This document shows, piece by piece, positions 38,439 to 48,492 of a stretch of DNA of 64,000 nt; position 1 is the first letter of the stretch, and the number at the start of each line of letters is the position of its first letter. The translations under genes and the position numbers were made by a program. Source of the stretch: Paenibacillus albiflavus (GTDB lineage Bacteria; Bacillota; Bacilli; Paenibacillales; NBRC-103111); assembly GCF_004344915.1 (NCBI RefSeq), contig NZ_SKFG01000014.1, forward strand, positions 1 to 64,000. The letters are read 5' to 3'. The notes below the pieces were generated by a model. The model was not told the origin of the DNA and ran no database searches. It was given only the letters and a program-made list of their open reading frames with translations.

Positions 38439-39368
38439 TTAGTCCCTCCATTCCTTGCCTGTAAAGCTGATAAAGACATCTTCAAGACTCATATCTTTGA
38501 TCGCAATCTGATCGACTTCATAGCCTCGTTTCGAAATAGCCTCCAACAAGTGATACAGTGTTTCCTCAGGCTTGGTTGACCATACCTTGAGATGAGCTCC
38601 CTCTACATTTACTCTATTTACAGCAGGTAACTGTTTGGAAGTTTCGATCATCGCAGATAGAGCAGATTCACCCTGTATAAAAGAAAGATTGATCTCGCGT
38701 TCCTTGGTTAGCTGTTGAATTAAATTCCTTGGCGTATCGTTAGCGATAACTTTACCTTGATCAATAATGCAGACGCGATCACTGAGAATATCTGCTTCTT
38801 CCATGTAATGGGTAGTAAGAATCGTTGTTTTGCCTAACTCCTTCAGTCTCAGCACAATATCCCAAATATTGCGACGCGCTTGAGGATCAAGCCCTGTCGT
38901 CGGTTCATCCAGGAATAGAATTTCTGGATCATTCACTAGCGCCAGACCGATTGCAAGCCGTTGCTTCTGACCTCCAGACAGATTCTTAACACGTTTATTT
39001 CGATGATCAGTCAAATTGATGAGTTCCATGATGCGCTCTGCAGATATGCTTTTGTGATAAAAGCTTGCAAATACATCCAGATTCTCATACACCGTCAGTA
39101 AATCATACATTGCGCTCGACTGTGGCTGTACCCCGATCAACTGCTTAATCGCGTCTCCATGTTGCTTCCAGCTCAGACCATTAATGGTCACCTCGCCTTG
39201 ATCAGGTGTTTGGAGCCCTTCGATCATCTCAAGAGTCGTTGTTTTACCTGCACCGTTTGGACCAATGATCGTAAATACTTCTCCAGCTTCTATGCTAAAG
39301 CTTACATCACTAACAGCAGCAATAGAGCCGAATGATTTGTGCAAATGTCGCACATCTAATACCGTCAT
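38439..39368 (-). CDS. ABC exporter ATPase, DrrA-like
   Basis: 309 residues. Walker A GPNGAGKTT, signature LSGGQKQRL, Walker B ILFLDEPTTGLD, H-loop LTTHYMEEAD, and a ~90-residue C-terminal extension typical of DrrA/CcmA-type exporters. Energises the permease encoded next. Start ATG with GGAGGGAG. Confidence 0.95.
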   Translation of the reverse strand: MTVLDVRHLHKSFGSIAAVSDVSFSIEAGEVFTIIGPNGAGKTTTLEMIEGLQTPDQGEVTINGLSWKQHGDAIKQLIGVQPQSSAMYDLLTVYENLDVFASFYHKSISAERIMELINLTDHRNKRVKNLSGGQKQRLAIGLALVNDPEILFLDEPTTGLDPQARRNIWDIVLRLKELGKTTILTTHYMEEADILSDRVCIIDQGKVIANDTPRNLIQQLTKEREINLSFIQGESALSAMIETSKQLPAVNRVNVEGAHLKVWSTKPEETLYHLLEAISKRGYEVDQIAIKDMSLEDVFISFTGKEWRD

Positions 39369-39610
39369 TCCTTACTCCCTCCTTATGTACATCTATACTT
39401 AATTATATGGAGATTTGGCTACATGACAGCAGACTCTGGAACGGATTCAACTCAGACTAGAGACTGAGGCCGAGCTAATCCAATGAACGGATCTGAATAA
39501 ATAACTAGCCTTGTACCCAAAATTCCGATAATCTAAATGTATATTTTTACAACAATCAATTAATTCAAAAGGATGCGCTTTAGGTACTGCACAAAGAAAG
39601 GAAACGGGTT

Positions 39611-40471
39611 ATGTCACAGCAAAGAATAGATGTAGAAGGTGTGCTGAGTACTCTTCGTGAGAAGGGGATAATAGAAGACAATGCCAAAGTTATGGGCACC
39701 ATGAGTGGGACAACAGATGGTCTCGTATATACACTAGCTGTTCATGAAGAACCGAAGTACATTTTCAAAATAGATCATAAAGAAAGTATTAGAGTCGTCA
39801 GCAAGCTGCACCAGGCTTATATCAATAGCCCACTTCTGCCTAAGCTGATTTATAGAGACCCTGTACATGATTTTATCGTATATACCTATGTAGCAGGCAC
39901 AACACATTACAATCGAGGTGCTAAGAAAGAGTGGTTATCTCGACTTGTTCAGGACCTTCTAAATCATTACTCAATCAGTCATGACACGGATAAATGGGGT
40001 AGATTAGAGAGACTTCGCGATTCGTGGCGAGAGTTTAATGAACGGAGTTTGGAAGGTGCAAGAATGAATCTAGGCGATCTCCTTCCAAATGAGGATTACG
40101 AAAGAGTTAAATCGCTTTTGGATAGCGTCTCGCAAGTAGATGGCAAATATTTATTGCATGGCGATACTGGTGTACATAATTTCGTCTATCGCGATAACGA
40201 GATAGTTGGGGTCATTGATCCGTCACCTATGGTTGGACCCGTGATATACGATTATACTTACGCGTATTGCTCATCACCAGATGACCTTGATTTGGAGACA
40301 CTACTAACTACATATGATTTGCTAGATCATTCATCGATAGACAAGTCTAGATTGATCGATAATGTCATATTCCAGCTCTATTGCCGAATAGGAATCTGCG
40401 CAAAAGTTCATCCGCATGACTTGAGCGATTATTTACATGCGTGGGAGTATTGGAGAGGTTATCTTAATTAA
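39611..40471 (+). CDS. Aminoglycoside phosphotransferase/choline kinase fold protein
   Basis: 286 residues. Protein-kinase-like APH fold: catalytic loop LLHGDTGVHNFVY (Asp and Asn of HGDxxxxN) and the metal-binding GVIDPSPMVGPVIYDYTYAY. N-lobe lysine probably in YIFKIDH. Acts on a small molecule by phosphorylation; many such genes in Bacilli do not confer resistance. Single gene with AAAGGAA. Confidence 0.85.
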   Translation: MSQQRIDVEGVLSTLREKGIIEDNAKVMGTMSGTTDGLVYTLAVHEEPKYIFKIDHKESIRVVSKLHQAYINSPLLPKLIYRDPVHDFIVYTYVAGTTHYNRGAKKEWLSRLVQDLLNHYSISHDTDKWGRLERLRDSWREFNERSLEGARMNLGDLLPNEDYERVKSLLDSVSQVDGKYLLHGDTGVHNFVYRDNEIVGVIDPSPMVGPVIYDYTYAYCSSPDDLDLETLLTTYDLLDHSSIDKSRLIDNVIFQLYCRIGICAKVHPHDLSDYLHAWEYWRGYLN

Positions 40472-40598
40472 AGTCTATATTGAATAAAGAAAGCTAAAGC
40501 CAGCCATCCCGCTTGTTGGCTATTACGATATTCCAATTCAGGATGAAATTGAACTTGAAAAACTCCTATGATTATCGGAGAGCAATAATGATAAATTG

Positions 40599-40627
40599 CC
40601 ACCTTATCGAAAAGGTGGTTTTCTTTT
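40599..40627 (+). terminator. Rho-independent terminator
   Basis: CCACCTT-ATCGA-AAGGTGG followed by TTTTCTTTT. It is ~130 bases after the phosphotransferase gene. Confidence 0.8.
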
Positions 40628-40730
40628 GTCGATCTTATCTGAAAATTATTAATATTTTTTTGCTTTACCGCTTTACATTGTCATAATTCCTCTTATAATA
40701 AACTATAAAACTGAAAAAGGAGTTGTAGAC

Positions 40731-42065
40731 ATGTATAAACAAGAGTTTAATCGCGTTTTATCTTTAAAGCACTTACTAGTGTATGGTCTCGTATTAATGT
40801 CACCATTAGCTCCTTTTCAGGTGTACGGGATGGTTGCTAAAGAAAGCTTCGGCATGGTTCCGCTCGTCTATGTCATTGGAACCCTTGTAATGCTGTTCAC
40901 GGCTATGAGCTATAGTAGGATGAGCAATGTATTCCCTTATGCAGGTTCAGTGTATTCCTACGTCCAGAGAGGTCTTAATTCACATGTTGGATTCATTGCA
41001 GGTTGGAATATCCTATCGGACTACATATTAGCGCCAGCACTCATTTACATGTTTGCGGGACTATGGATGACAGGCATCTTCCCTGATATTCCACCATACC
41101 TCTGGTCATTATTATTTATTGTCATCACTTCTGTTGTGAATGCGTTAGGCATCTCACTTAGTGCACGAGTCAACATGGGCATGTTCTGGTTGCAAATAGC
41201 TGCGCTTATCGTATTTTTAACGCTATCGATTAAATATGTATTTGTTGATGGGAATGGTACTGGAGGCTTCTCAGTAACTTCTTTATTCCAGGGAGATGTA
41301 TTCAACTTTAATTTTATTGCAACTTCCATCTCAATTGCCGTACTTGGATTCATAGGGTTTGATGGTATCAGTACTTTATCCGAGGAAGCCAAAAACCCAC
41401 AAAAGGATATTGGACGAGCAACTGTATTATCGGTTGTTATGGTAGGTATACTCTTCTTCGTTCAGAGCTACATGGCAACATTAGTTTATCCAAACTTTGA
41501 AAATTTAGACAGTGACATGGCTTTATTCGATATCAGCAAAGAAATCGGTGGTCAATGGTTCTATGTGGCTATGATTATTGTAAATGTTCTTTCCGTTGGG
41601 ATCGCCGTTACCCTTAATCTTCAGACTGCAGTAGCACGTATCCTCTATTCAATCAGTCGGGATGGATTGCTCCCTGGAAGCAAGTTCTTGAGTAAGGTTC
41701 ATTCCAAGTACAAAACACCTATTAATTCGATTCTTTTCTCTGGTGTTGTCTCACTTATCGTTCTTTTCACCCTTTCAATAGAAACGATTGTTAAGTTCGT
41801 AAACTTTGGTGCAGTTACATCGTTTATGTTTCTAAACATTACAGTTATCTACTATTTTATTTTCAAAAAGAAACAAAGAAGCTTAAAAGCACTGATCATC
41901 TATCTCTTATTCCCGCTAATTGGTTTTGCGACGACGCTATTTGTATGGACTGGCTTTGATAAAATAACTTATATGTATGGATTCGGATGGTTATTGGCCG
42001 GACTCATTATTGGTGCCGTTCAATCCAAGGGATTCAAGAAAGAAATTACATTTAAAGATATGTAG
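40731..42065 (+). CDS. APC family amino acid permease
   Basis: 444 residues with about 12 membrane helices. APC signature SPLAPFQVYGMVAKES near the N-terminus, FPYAGSVYSYVQRGLN and FIGFDGISTLSEEAKNPQKDIGRA after helix 6. Imports an amino acid or amine by proton or sodium symport; substrate not determinable. Followed after 53 bases by an SDR, suggesting uptake and oxidation of one hydroxy- or amino-compound. Confidence 0.93.
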   Translation: MYKQEFNRVLSLKHLLVYGLVLMSPLAPFQVYGMVAKESFGMVPLVYVIGTLVMLFTAMSYSRMSNVFPYAGSVYSYVQRGLNSHVGFIAGWNILSDYILAPALIYMFAGLWMTGIFPDIPPYLWSLLFIVITSVVNALGISLSARVNMGMFWLQIAALIVFLTLSIKYVFVDGNGTGGFSVTSLFQGDVFNFNFIATSISIAVLGFIGFDGISTLSEEAKNPQKDIGRATVLSVVMVGILFFVQSYMATLVYPNFENLDSDMALFDISKEIGGQWFYVAMIIVNVLSVGIAVTLNLQTAVARILYSISRDGLLPGSKFLSKVHSKYKTPINSILFSGVVSLIVLFTLSIETIVKFVNFGAVTSFMFLNITVIYYFIFKKKQRSLKALIIYLLFPLIGFATTLFVWTGFDKITYMYGFGWLLAGLIIGAVQSKGFKKEITFKDM

Positions 42066-42118
42066 AACAACTGCGAATAAATCAACGATATAAGAAAAGA
42101 TAAAGGAGTGGTCGTAGC

Positions 42119-42877
42119 ATGAGATTACAGGATAAAGTAGCAATCGTTACAGGTGGCGCAAGAGGAATTGGTGAGGCAATTGTAAGACGGTTCGTGCTAG
42201 AAGGGGCTAAAGTAACCATTGCAGATGTACTAGGTGATGGATCCAAACTGGCAAGTGAATTACAGGAGGCAGGATACCCGGTAATCTATGTCCATACGGA
42301 TGTGTCTCAAGCAGCACCAATTCAAAATATGGTGAGTGAAACGATTAAAGCTTTTGGCAAACTCGATATTGTCGTGAATAATGCAGCAATTAATGTACCT
42401 GGAAATGTGGAAGAATTGGATGAAGACGTGTGGGATAAAACGATGCAAGTTAATGTGAAGTCTATGTTCTTAATGGGAAAATATACAATTCCTGAATTAA
42501 GAAAAAATGGTGGCGGTTCTATTATTAATATGGCTTCAGCTAATAGCTATATTGCAGAGCCGAGACTATCCGCTTATGTAACTTCCAAGGGTGCGATTCT
42601 CATGTTAACCAAACAAATGGCACTAGACTATGCTTCTGAAAATATCCGTGTGAACGCGATCTGTCCAGGTTGGGTGGATACGACCTTTAATGATGCTCAC
42701 GCTGATTTATACGGTGGCCGGGATAAAGTACTTGAAGATTTATCTTCCTTACAAGTGCTTGGAAGAGCGATTAAGCCATCCGAAATTGCTAATCTTGCTT
42801 TATTCCTCGCATCTGATGAATCTTCTGCAATGATTGGAACGCCTGTCTTAATGGATGGCGGAATTTGTATTCATTAA
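42119..42877 (+). CDS. Short-chain dehydrogenase/reductase
   Basis: 252 residues of the classical SDR family: cofactor motif GGARGIG, NNAA, catalytic Ser in MASANS, and YVTSK (Tyr, Lys), with the C-terminal ICPGWVDT. Prefers NAD or NADP; the Asp in IADV after the second strand suggests NAD. Likely co-transcribed with the permease. RBS AAAGGAG. Confidence 0.95.
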   Translation: MRLQDKVAIVTGGARGIGEAIVRRFVLEGAKVTIADVLGDGSKLASELQEAGYPVIYVHTDVSQAAPIQNMVSETIKAFGKLDIVVNNAAINVPGNVEELDEDVWDKTMQVNVKSMFLMGKYTIPELRKNGGGSIINMASANSYIAEPRLSAYVTSKGAILMLTKQMALDYASENIRVNAICPGWVDTTFNDAHADLYGGRDKVLEDLSSLQVLGRAIKPSEIANLALFLASDESSAMIGTPVLMDGGICIH

Positions 42878-42918
42878 GAATAGATACAATAAGTGGCGGT
42901 CGTTTATATAGACAGCAC

Positions 42919-42950
42919 AAAGAGCCTTCTCAAGTGAGTTGGCTCTTTTA
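42919..42950 (+). terminator. Rho-independent terminator (copy A)
   Basis: AAAGAGCC pairs with GGCTCTTT, followed by TTAACTTT. A sequence of about 48 bases around it recurs near 51515, beyond the sugar-uptake locus. Confidence 0.85.
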
Positions 42951-43001
42951 ACTTTCGCGGGGCCCTTCGGTAGTCAAGAGGTGTATACAAAAGTAAAGAC
43001 T

Positions 43002-43036
43002 AGTATATGGAATGAAGGCGCCTTCATTTCTATACT
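43002..43036. repeat. Extended palindrome upstream of the sugar-uptake locus
   Basis: AATGAAGGCGCCTTCATT (43011-43028) is a perfect 18-bp palindrome, flanked by AGTATA (43002-43007) and TATACT (43031-43036) in inverted order. Located 62-96 bases upstream of the binding-protein gene; likely operator or leader hairpin. Confidence 0.7.
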
Positions 43037-43097
43037 AAGATTATGAAAGAAAGCAGCAACGTCTGCAACCTATTTTGTGAAATGATGGAGGGGTACT

Positions 43098-44786
43098 ATG
43101 AAAAGAACAAGGAAAAGTCTTATTATCTTTGCCTTAACCCTCAGCTTAGTGATAACTGCATGCAGCAATACAACGAAAGAGGCAGAGAAAAAGCCGGCCG
43201 ATGCGACACCGGCACCGACAACAACAACGACAGCGACACCGACTCCGGCAAGTGAAAAGATTGAAGTTGTTGAGGTTTCAACTGTTTCGCCCAATGATCA
43301 GTATCTTAAATTTGATGCAGGAGAGAGTTTTGAAAAGAACGCGGTTTATGATGCGTATGAGAAAGACGTCGGCGTGAAGATTACGAATAAATGGATAGCC
43401 CCCGATGACGTTCAATTCAAGGAAAAATTGAAGATGTCCATCGCCTCCAATGAGATTCCAGACTTCATGCGGGTCAATGCTACACAGCTGAAAGAGTTGA
43501 CCGAAGCAGATATGATTATGGATATCACGAGTGTATATGACAAGTATGCAACGGATGAGACGAAGAAATTCTTGACGATGGATGGCGGTATGCAGATGAA
43601 GACGGCCACGTTCGACAATAAGTTAATGGGGATTCCGAGTTCGTATAACCCGTACCAATACCAGTTTATCTTTATTCGTACGGACTGGTTGAAGAAATTG
43701 AACCTGTCGGAACCGAAGACGATGGCAGACCTATTGACGATCGCCGAGGCGTTCAAAACGAAAGACCCAGGCGGCACTGGGAAACCGTATGGAATTGCAG
43801 TAAGCAAAGATCCATTTAATAAGGACACAGGTGTCACAGGATTAAGAGCATTCCTAAATAGTTTCCATGCATATGAGAATATTTGGATGGAAGACGGAAA
43901 GGGCGGTTTGGTCAATAGTGACATCCAGCCTCAAGTGAAGGAAGCACTTAAGGCACTACAGGATATGTTCAAGAAAGGATTAATTGATCCTGAATTCGCT
44001 GTTAAAGACACGGAGAAAGAAGCAGAGCTCCTCTACAATAACAACATCGGTATTGTATACGGTGCGTCTTGGGTACCAGCTCAGCTCGTTAAAGGCGCTT
44101 TGAAGGACGGTAAAGAAGTACAAGAGTGGGGCGTATTCCCGATTCCATCAGTGGATAGCAATCCTGCACTATCGCAAATCGGAATCGGTGTTGACGAATA
44201 TTATGTCATCTCCAAGCAAGCAAAGCATCCGGAAGGCGTTATTAAGCTATTAAATCAATATATCGTTACTCAACAACATCCAACAGAAGAGCAAAAAGTA
44301 TATGAATACGGTAAAGATATGAAGGAAAAAGGCGCAAACTATTGGTTGCTCAACCCACTTCGCGTTAGTAGACAATTGGACAATAACGGCGACATTCTAC
44401 CAAAAGCCATTGAAAATAAAAACACAAGCATTTTAGAAACAAAGGACCAAAAAACACGGTATGAGCGCGCTATGAAATACGTTGACGGCAGTGATAAAAA
44501 CATGTGGTGGGAATACCTGATTTCAGGACCGAAAGGCGCATATTCTCTTATTCCGGCAATTCAGCAAAATAAACAGTACCTACAAAATAAATTTTACGGT
44601 GCACCTACAGCAACGATGGCGGAAAGACAAGAAATTCTTATCAAAAAGCGGGATGAAGTATACTTCAAAATTATCATGAATCAAGTATCCGTAGATGAAT
44701 TCGACAAATTCGTAGAAGAATGGAAGAAGCTTGGCGGCGACGTAATGACCAAAGAAGTCAACGAATGGTACGCCACTCACAAATAA
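43098..44786 (+). CDS. Sugar-binding lipoprotein of ABC transporter, LipO/YtcQ-like
   Basis: 562 residues with signal peptide and lipobox (LVITACS, Cys ~22), a Thr/Pro-rich linker, then a large class-B type solute-binding fold typical of the 500-570-residue LipO/YtcQ group that accompanies LplB/LplC permeases in Paenibacillus. It captures a complex oligosaccharide, identity unknown. A hairpin terminator right behind the gene probably makes it more abundant than the permeases. RBS GGAGGGG. Confidence 0.93.
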   Translation: MKRTRKSLIIFALTLSLVITACSNTTKEAEKKPADATPAPTTTTTATPTPASEKIEVVEVSTVSPNDQYLKFDAGESFEKNAVYDAYEKDVGVKITNKWIAPDDVQFKEKLKMSIASNEIPDFMRVNATQLKELTEADMIMDITSVYDKYATDETKKFLTMDGGMQMKTATFDNKLMGIPSSYNPYQYQFIFIRTDWLKKLNLSEPKTMADLLTIAEAFKTKDPGGTGKPYGIAVSKDPFNKDTGVTGLRAFLNSFHAYENIWMEDGKGGLVNSDIQPQVKEALKALQDMFKKGLIDPEFAVKDTEKEAELLYNNNIGIVYGASWVPAQLVKGALKDGKEVQEWGVFPIPSVDSNPALSQIGIGVDEYYVISKQAKHPEGVIKLLNQYIVTQQHPTEEQKVYEYGKDMKEKGANYWLLNPLRVSRQLDNNGDILPKAIENKNTSILETKDQKTRYERAMKYVDGSDKNMWWEYLISGPKGAYSLIPAIQQNKQYLQNKFYGAPTATMAERQEILIKKRDEVYFKIIMNQVSVDEFDKFVEEWKKLGGDVMTKEVNEWYATHK

Positions 44787-44804
44787 TCGCAAAGTGGATG
44801 GCTT

Positions 44805-44838
44805 GAGGGATTGGACCAAAACAATCCCTCTTTTCTTT
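44805..44838 (+). terminator. Attenuating terminator between binding protein and permeases
   Basis: GAGGGATTG pairs with CAATCCCTC, then TTTTCTTT. Partial read-through would set the binding protein above the permeases, as usual for ABC uptake operons. Confidence 0.85.
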
Positions 44839-44880
44839 AACCTAGTTCATAATTATTAGTCCTACAGCGAGGTGAATAGC

Positions 44881-45786
44881 ATGAATGGATTAACACGCAT
44901 GTGGAAGAGGGAGTGGCCGCTTCACTTGATGCTGCTGCCAGGGTTGGCCTTAGTCATCATTTTCAGCTATATCCCGATGGCCGGCATTATGATGGCCTTT
45001 CAGAAATATGTTCCGAATAAAGGTTTGTTTGGTTCACCCTTTATTGGTCTTAAGAACTTTCGGTTATTGATCGATTATCCTGATATTGGCCGCATTTTCT
45101 TCAATACGGTATACATTGCTATGATGAAAATTTTAGCAGGTCTGATCGTTCCGATCACGATTGCAATACTGCTGAATGAGCTGCGGAAAGAATGGGTCAA
45201 GCGGACCTTCCAGACGCTCGTTTACTTGCCTCACTTTCTCTCATGGGTATTGCTAGGTGGAATTTTAGTCGATGTATTATCTCCATCCTCCGGTGTGGTC
45301 AATCAAGTGCTGAGCTTGTTCGGCATCAAACCTATTTTTTTTCTGGGTGACAATGCCTGGTTCCCTTATGTCATGGTTACTTCGGATGTATGGAAGGAAT
45401 TCGGCTTCGGTACCATTGTCTATCTGGCTGCGCTCACCAGCATTAATCCGTCACTTTACGAAGCAGCGGAAATCGACGGTGCAGGACGCTTCAAGCAGAC
45501 GTTACATGTGACGCTGCCTGGGATGCTTCCAATCATTATTCTCATGTTTACGCTCAATATCGGAAATGTACTCAATGCCGGTTTTGAGCAAATCTTCAAC
45601 CTTTACAGTCCTCCGGTCTATGAAAGCGCGGATATTATCGACACCTTCGTATACCGCATGGGGATTCAGCAAGCACAGTTCGGTTTCGCTACGGCCGTAG
45701 GGCTGCTGAAGTCCATCGTATCTTTTATATTCATAACGATTTCCTATTTCTTAGCCTATCGTTTAGCGAATTACCGTATTTTCTAA
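44881..45786 (+). CDS. ABC sugar permease, LplB/YteP-like
   Basis: 301 residues from ATG 44881 (GCGAGGTGA upstream). Six helices, and the EAA loop LYEAAEIDGAGRFKQTLHVTLPG for docking the ATPase. N-terminal YIPMAGIMMAFQKYVP is typical of LplB. The ATPase is not encoded here and is probably a shared MsmX-like protein. First of two permeases. Confidence 0.95.
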   Translation: MNGLTRMWKREWPLHLMLLPGLALVIIFSYIPMAGIMMAFQKYVPNKGLFGSPFIGLKNFRLLIDYPDIGRIFFNTVYIAMMKILAGLIVPITIAILLNELRKEWVKRTFQTLVYLPHFLSWVLLGGILVDVLSPSSGVVNQVLSLFGIKPIFFLGDNAWFPYVMVTSDVWKEFGFGTIVYLAALTSINPSLYEAAEIDGAGRFKQTLHVTLPGMLPIIILMFTLNIGNVLNAGFEQIFNLYSPPVYESADIIDTFVYRMGIQQAQFGFATAVGLLKSIVSFIFITISYFLAYRLANYRIF

Positions 45787-45820
45787 TGTGATAGGCCGTA
45801 ATTCAGAAGGGAGACAAATC

Positions 45821-46705
45821 GTGCGTACTAACAGATCATTCTCTAGAAGATTGTTTTTGATATGCAACTTCATCTTTCTAGCGTCCATATCCTTGCTGTG
45901 CCTAATGCCTATTATTCATATTTTGGCGATCTCGTTCAGCTCCGGGTCAGCAGCTGCTGCCGGCAAAGTCGCTCTATGGCCTGTTGAATTCACAACGGCT
46001 GCATATGAGAACGTATTTGGAAAACCGGAGTATTTACGGGCATTCTGGGTATCTATTCAGCGGGTTATTCTGGGAACAATCATCAGTATGTTGCTGACGG
46101 TTATTACCGCATATCCATTATCCAAAGATTCTCAGCAATTTCGGCTGCGGACTTTCTATGCATGGGTATTCGTATTTACGATTTTATTCAGTGGAGGGCT
46201 TATTCCCACGTATTTAACCGTGAAGACGCTTGGGATGATTGATACCATCTGGGCTCTGGTGCTACCGGGAGCCGTTGCGGTGTTCAACGTTATTCTATTG
46301 CTGAATTTCTATCGCAATCTGCCGAAGGAACTCGAGGAATCTTCGCGCATCGACGGGGCTGGCCATTTTACGACCTTATGGAAGATCTACGTACCATTGT
46401 CTTTGCCTGCACTTGCGACGACAGCTCTTTTTACCATGGTGGGACATTGGAACAGTTGGTTTGACGGCATGATTTACATGAATCATCCTGAAAATTACCC
46501 GCTGCAAACCTTCTTGCAGACGATTATTATTAAACTGGATTTTCGCTTCATTAAAGCAGAGAATGTTGAGCTGATGATTAAGTTGTCCGATCGTACGAGC
46601 AAAGCAGCGCAGATTTTCGTGGCTGCATTCCCGATCCTCATCGTCTATCCGTTCATGCAGCGGTTTTTCATTAAAGGAATTGTGATGGGAAGTGTCAAAG
46701 AATAA
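45821..46705 (+). CDS. ABC sugar permease, LplC-like
   Basis: 294 residues from GTG 45821, chosen for AAGGGAG upstream. Six helices and EAA loop LEESSRIDGAGHFTTLWKIYVPLSLPA; C-terminal PFMQRFFIKGIVMGSVKE is the LplC signature. Forms a heterodimer with the preceding permease. Confidence 0.95.
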   Translation: MRTNRSFSRRLFLICNFIFLASISLLCLMPIIHILAISFSSGSAAAAGKVALWPVEFTTAAYENVFGKPEYLRAFWVSIQRVILGTIISMLLTVITAYPLSKDSQQFRLRTFYAWVFVFTILFSGGLIPTYLTVKTLGMIDTIWALVLPGAVAVFNVILLLNFYRNLPKELEESSRIDGAGHFTTLWKIYVPLSLPALATTALFTMVGHWNSWFDGMIYMNHPENYPLQTFLQTIIIKLDFRFIKAENVELMIKLSDRTSKAAQIFVAAFPILIVYPFMQRFFIKGIVMGSVKE

Positions 46706-46745
46706 TATCGTAGTGCTCTATTAAATGATTCCAGGAGAACAAACG

Positions 46746-48479
46746 ATGAAAAGACTATTCTTTTTGCATGACTCTTCCATTTTTAAGAAAATTATGGTTG
46801 CATTTCTGGCGGCCTTATTGCCGCTGATGGCAATTACCTGGATGATTAATGAGAAGGGCGCGGAGAAAATTCGCAGTGAGATATCGGAGTCAGTTCTGAA
46901 TACGACACGGTTCTATCTGGATTCGCTGGATAAGGAAGGGGATCGGATTAGCCGTTATTTGCCGAACTATGTGATGGACAAAGATTTGATGGAAATTGCC
47001 ACAACGGGTACAGCTATGAGCTATTACGATCGTTCACGTAAAATATTGGACATCCAGAAGCGACTTGATCTGATGAAAAATTCAAGTCCATTCATTCAAG
47101 AAGCGAAGGCATACGTGCCCTTAATTGAACGCACGATTCTTAGTTCTAAATATGAAACCTCGATTGACCAGGAAGAATACGAAGCAATGCAACAAAGCGC
47201 AAAGCATTTCGAGCAACCATTCGTTTATTGGAATGATCGCTTATTTATTACCATGCAGTATCCTACCAGTACAGTTAAGAATCCGATCTACGTCGTTGGG
47301 GTCGAGCTATCTAAGAGTAAGATCAAGGAGACCTTGATGCAAATTAGCAATGCGCGGGGCGGACACAGCCTATTGTTTAACTTGGACCGAGGGTGGAAGG
47401 TCGAGAGCGGTGTGGACTCGGAACTGTTAGAGCGCATGAAATCTTTTGCTTTGGAGAAGAAGAATGCTGCGTCCGAAGAAGGGTACGAAACACTGAATTA
47501 TGGGGGAGAACGCTATCTCACGGTTTATAAATATTCTAGCCTCTGGAATTCCTATTCCATTACTTGCATTCCGGAGGCAAAGATCCTAGGCCCGCTGCAG
47601 ATGTATCGAATGTGGTTTTGGGCGGCATGCGCTCTCGGCGTATGTATTTTATTTTTCTTTTCCTATTTTCTATTGCGATTCATCTACCGACCCCTTATGA
47701 AGTTGGTACATTCATTTCGACGTGTTCAACAGAACTGGCTGGAGCCGATCGTGATCGACCGCGGATCAGATGAATTCGGGTATCTGTACCAAGCTTTTAA
47801 CGATACTGTGCGATCTTTGAAAACATTAATCGAGGAAAATTACGAGCAGCAAATTCGGAATCAACGTTCTGAGCTGAAACGATTGCAATCGCAAATCAAT
47901 CCTCATTTTTTATATAATTGTTTTTTTGTGTTATGTCGATTAATCAAATCCGAGAATCAGAAGGAAAAAGCCTATCAATTTTGCTTACATATTGGTCAAT
48001 ATTTTCAATTCATAACACGTAATGATGAGGATGAGATACCTCTGGAGCTTGAGGTAAAGCATTCTCGTACGTATGTAGATATGCAATCCATTTGCTATGG
48101 AGACCGCATTCAAATCAAATTTGAAGGACACGTTCCAGATATATTCGTTCCAAGGCTGATCCTGCAGCCGATAATTGAGAATGCTTATAAGCATGCCTTA
48201 GGCAATATGATTGAACAAGGCGAGCTTTGGGTCCACAGCGAACTTAAAGGAGACGTGTTCTCGCTGTACGTCGAAGACAATGGAAGAAGCATCAGCGATG
48301 AGGATATCGAACGCCTTCAAAAGCGACTGCGCTTGGCTTCCAATCGATTGGAGGAAACAACAGGAATCATAAATGTACATCGGAGAATACAACTTCGTTA
48401 CGGAGAGGAATATGGTATTGCGATGTCACGTTCTGATCTGGGCGGACTGCGGGTAAGAATCAATCTGAGCATGTGCTAG
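46746..48479 (+). CDS. Sensor histidine kinase, LytS/YesM-type
   Basis: 577 residues from ATG 46746 (CCAGGAG). Two helices (~15-35 and ~285-310) bracket an external sensor domain; a HAMP follows, then the His_kinase motif QINPHFLYN with H387 and the ATP-binding domain with PIIENAYKHAL and VEDNGRSIS. The glycine boxes are slightly divergent (TGIINV rather than GIGLxN). Together with the next gene it senses the sugar handled by the transporter and activates the locus. Confidence 0.93.
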   Translation: MKRLFFLHDSSIFKKIMVAFLAALLPLMAITWMINEKGAEKIRSEISESVLNTTRFYLDSLDKEGDRISRYLPNYVMDKDLMEIATTGTAMSYYDRSRKILDIQKRLDLMKNSSPFIQEAKAYVPLIERTILSSKYETSIDQEEYEAMQQSAKHFEQPFVYWNDRLFITMQYPTSTVKNPIYVVGVELSKSKIKETLMQISNARGGHSLLFNLDRGWKVESGVDSELLERMKSFALEKKNAASEEGYETLNYGGERYLTVYKYSSLWNSYSITCIPEAKILGPLQMYRMWFWAACALGVCILFFFSYFLLRFIYRPLMKLVHSFRRVQQNWLEPIVIDRGSDEFGYLYQAFNDTVRSLKTLIEENYEQQIRNQRSELKRLQSQINPHFLYNCFFVLCRLIKSENQKEKAYQFCLHIGQYFQFITRNDEDEIPLELEVKHSRTYVDMQSICYGDRIQIKFEGHVPDIFVPRLILQPIIENAYKHALGNMIEQGELWVHSELKGDVFSLYVEDNGRSISDEDIERLQKRLRLASNRLEETTGIINVHRRIQLRYGEEYGIAMSRSDLGGLRVRINLSMC

Positions 48480-48492
48480 AGGAGGAACCAGC

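Noticed and set aside
39611-40471. Aminoglycoside-resistance gene
   Set aside because: Only the general APH/choline kinase fold is visible; a chromosomal single gene of this type gives no support for resistance.
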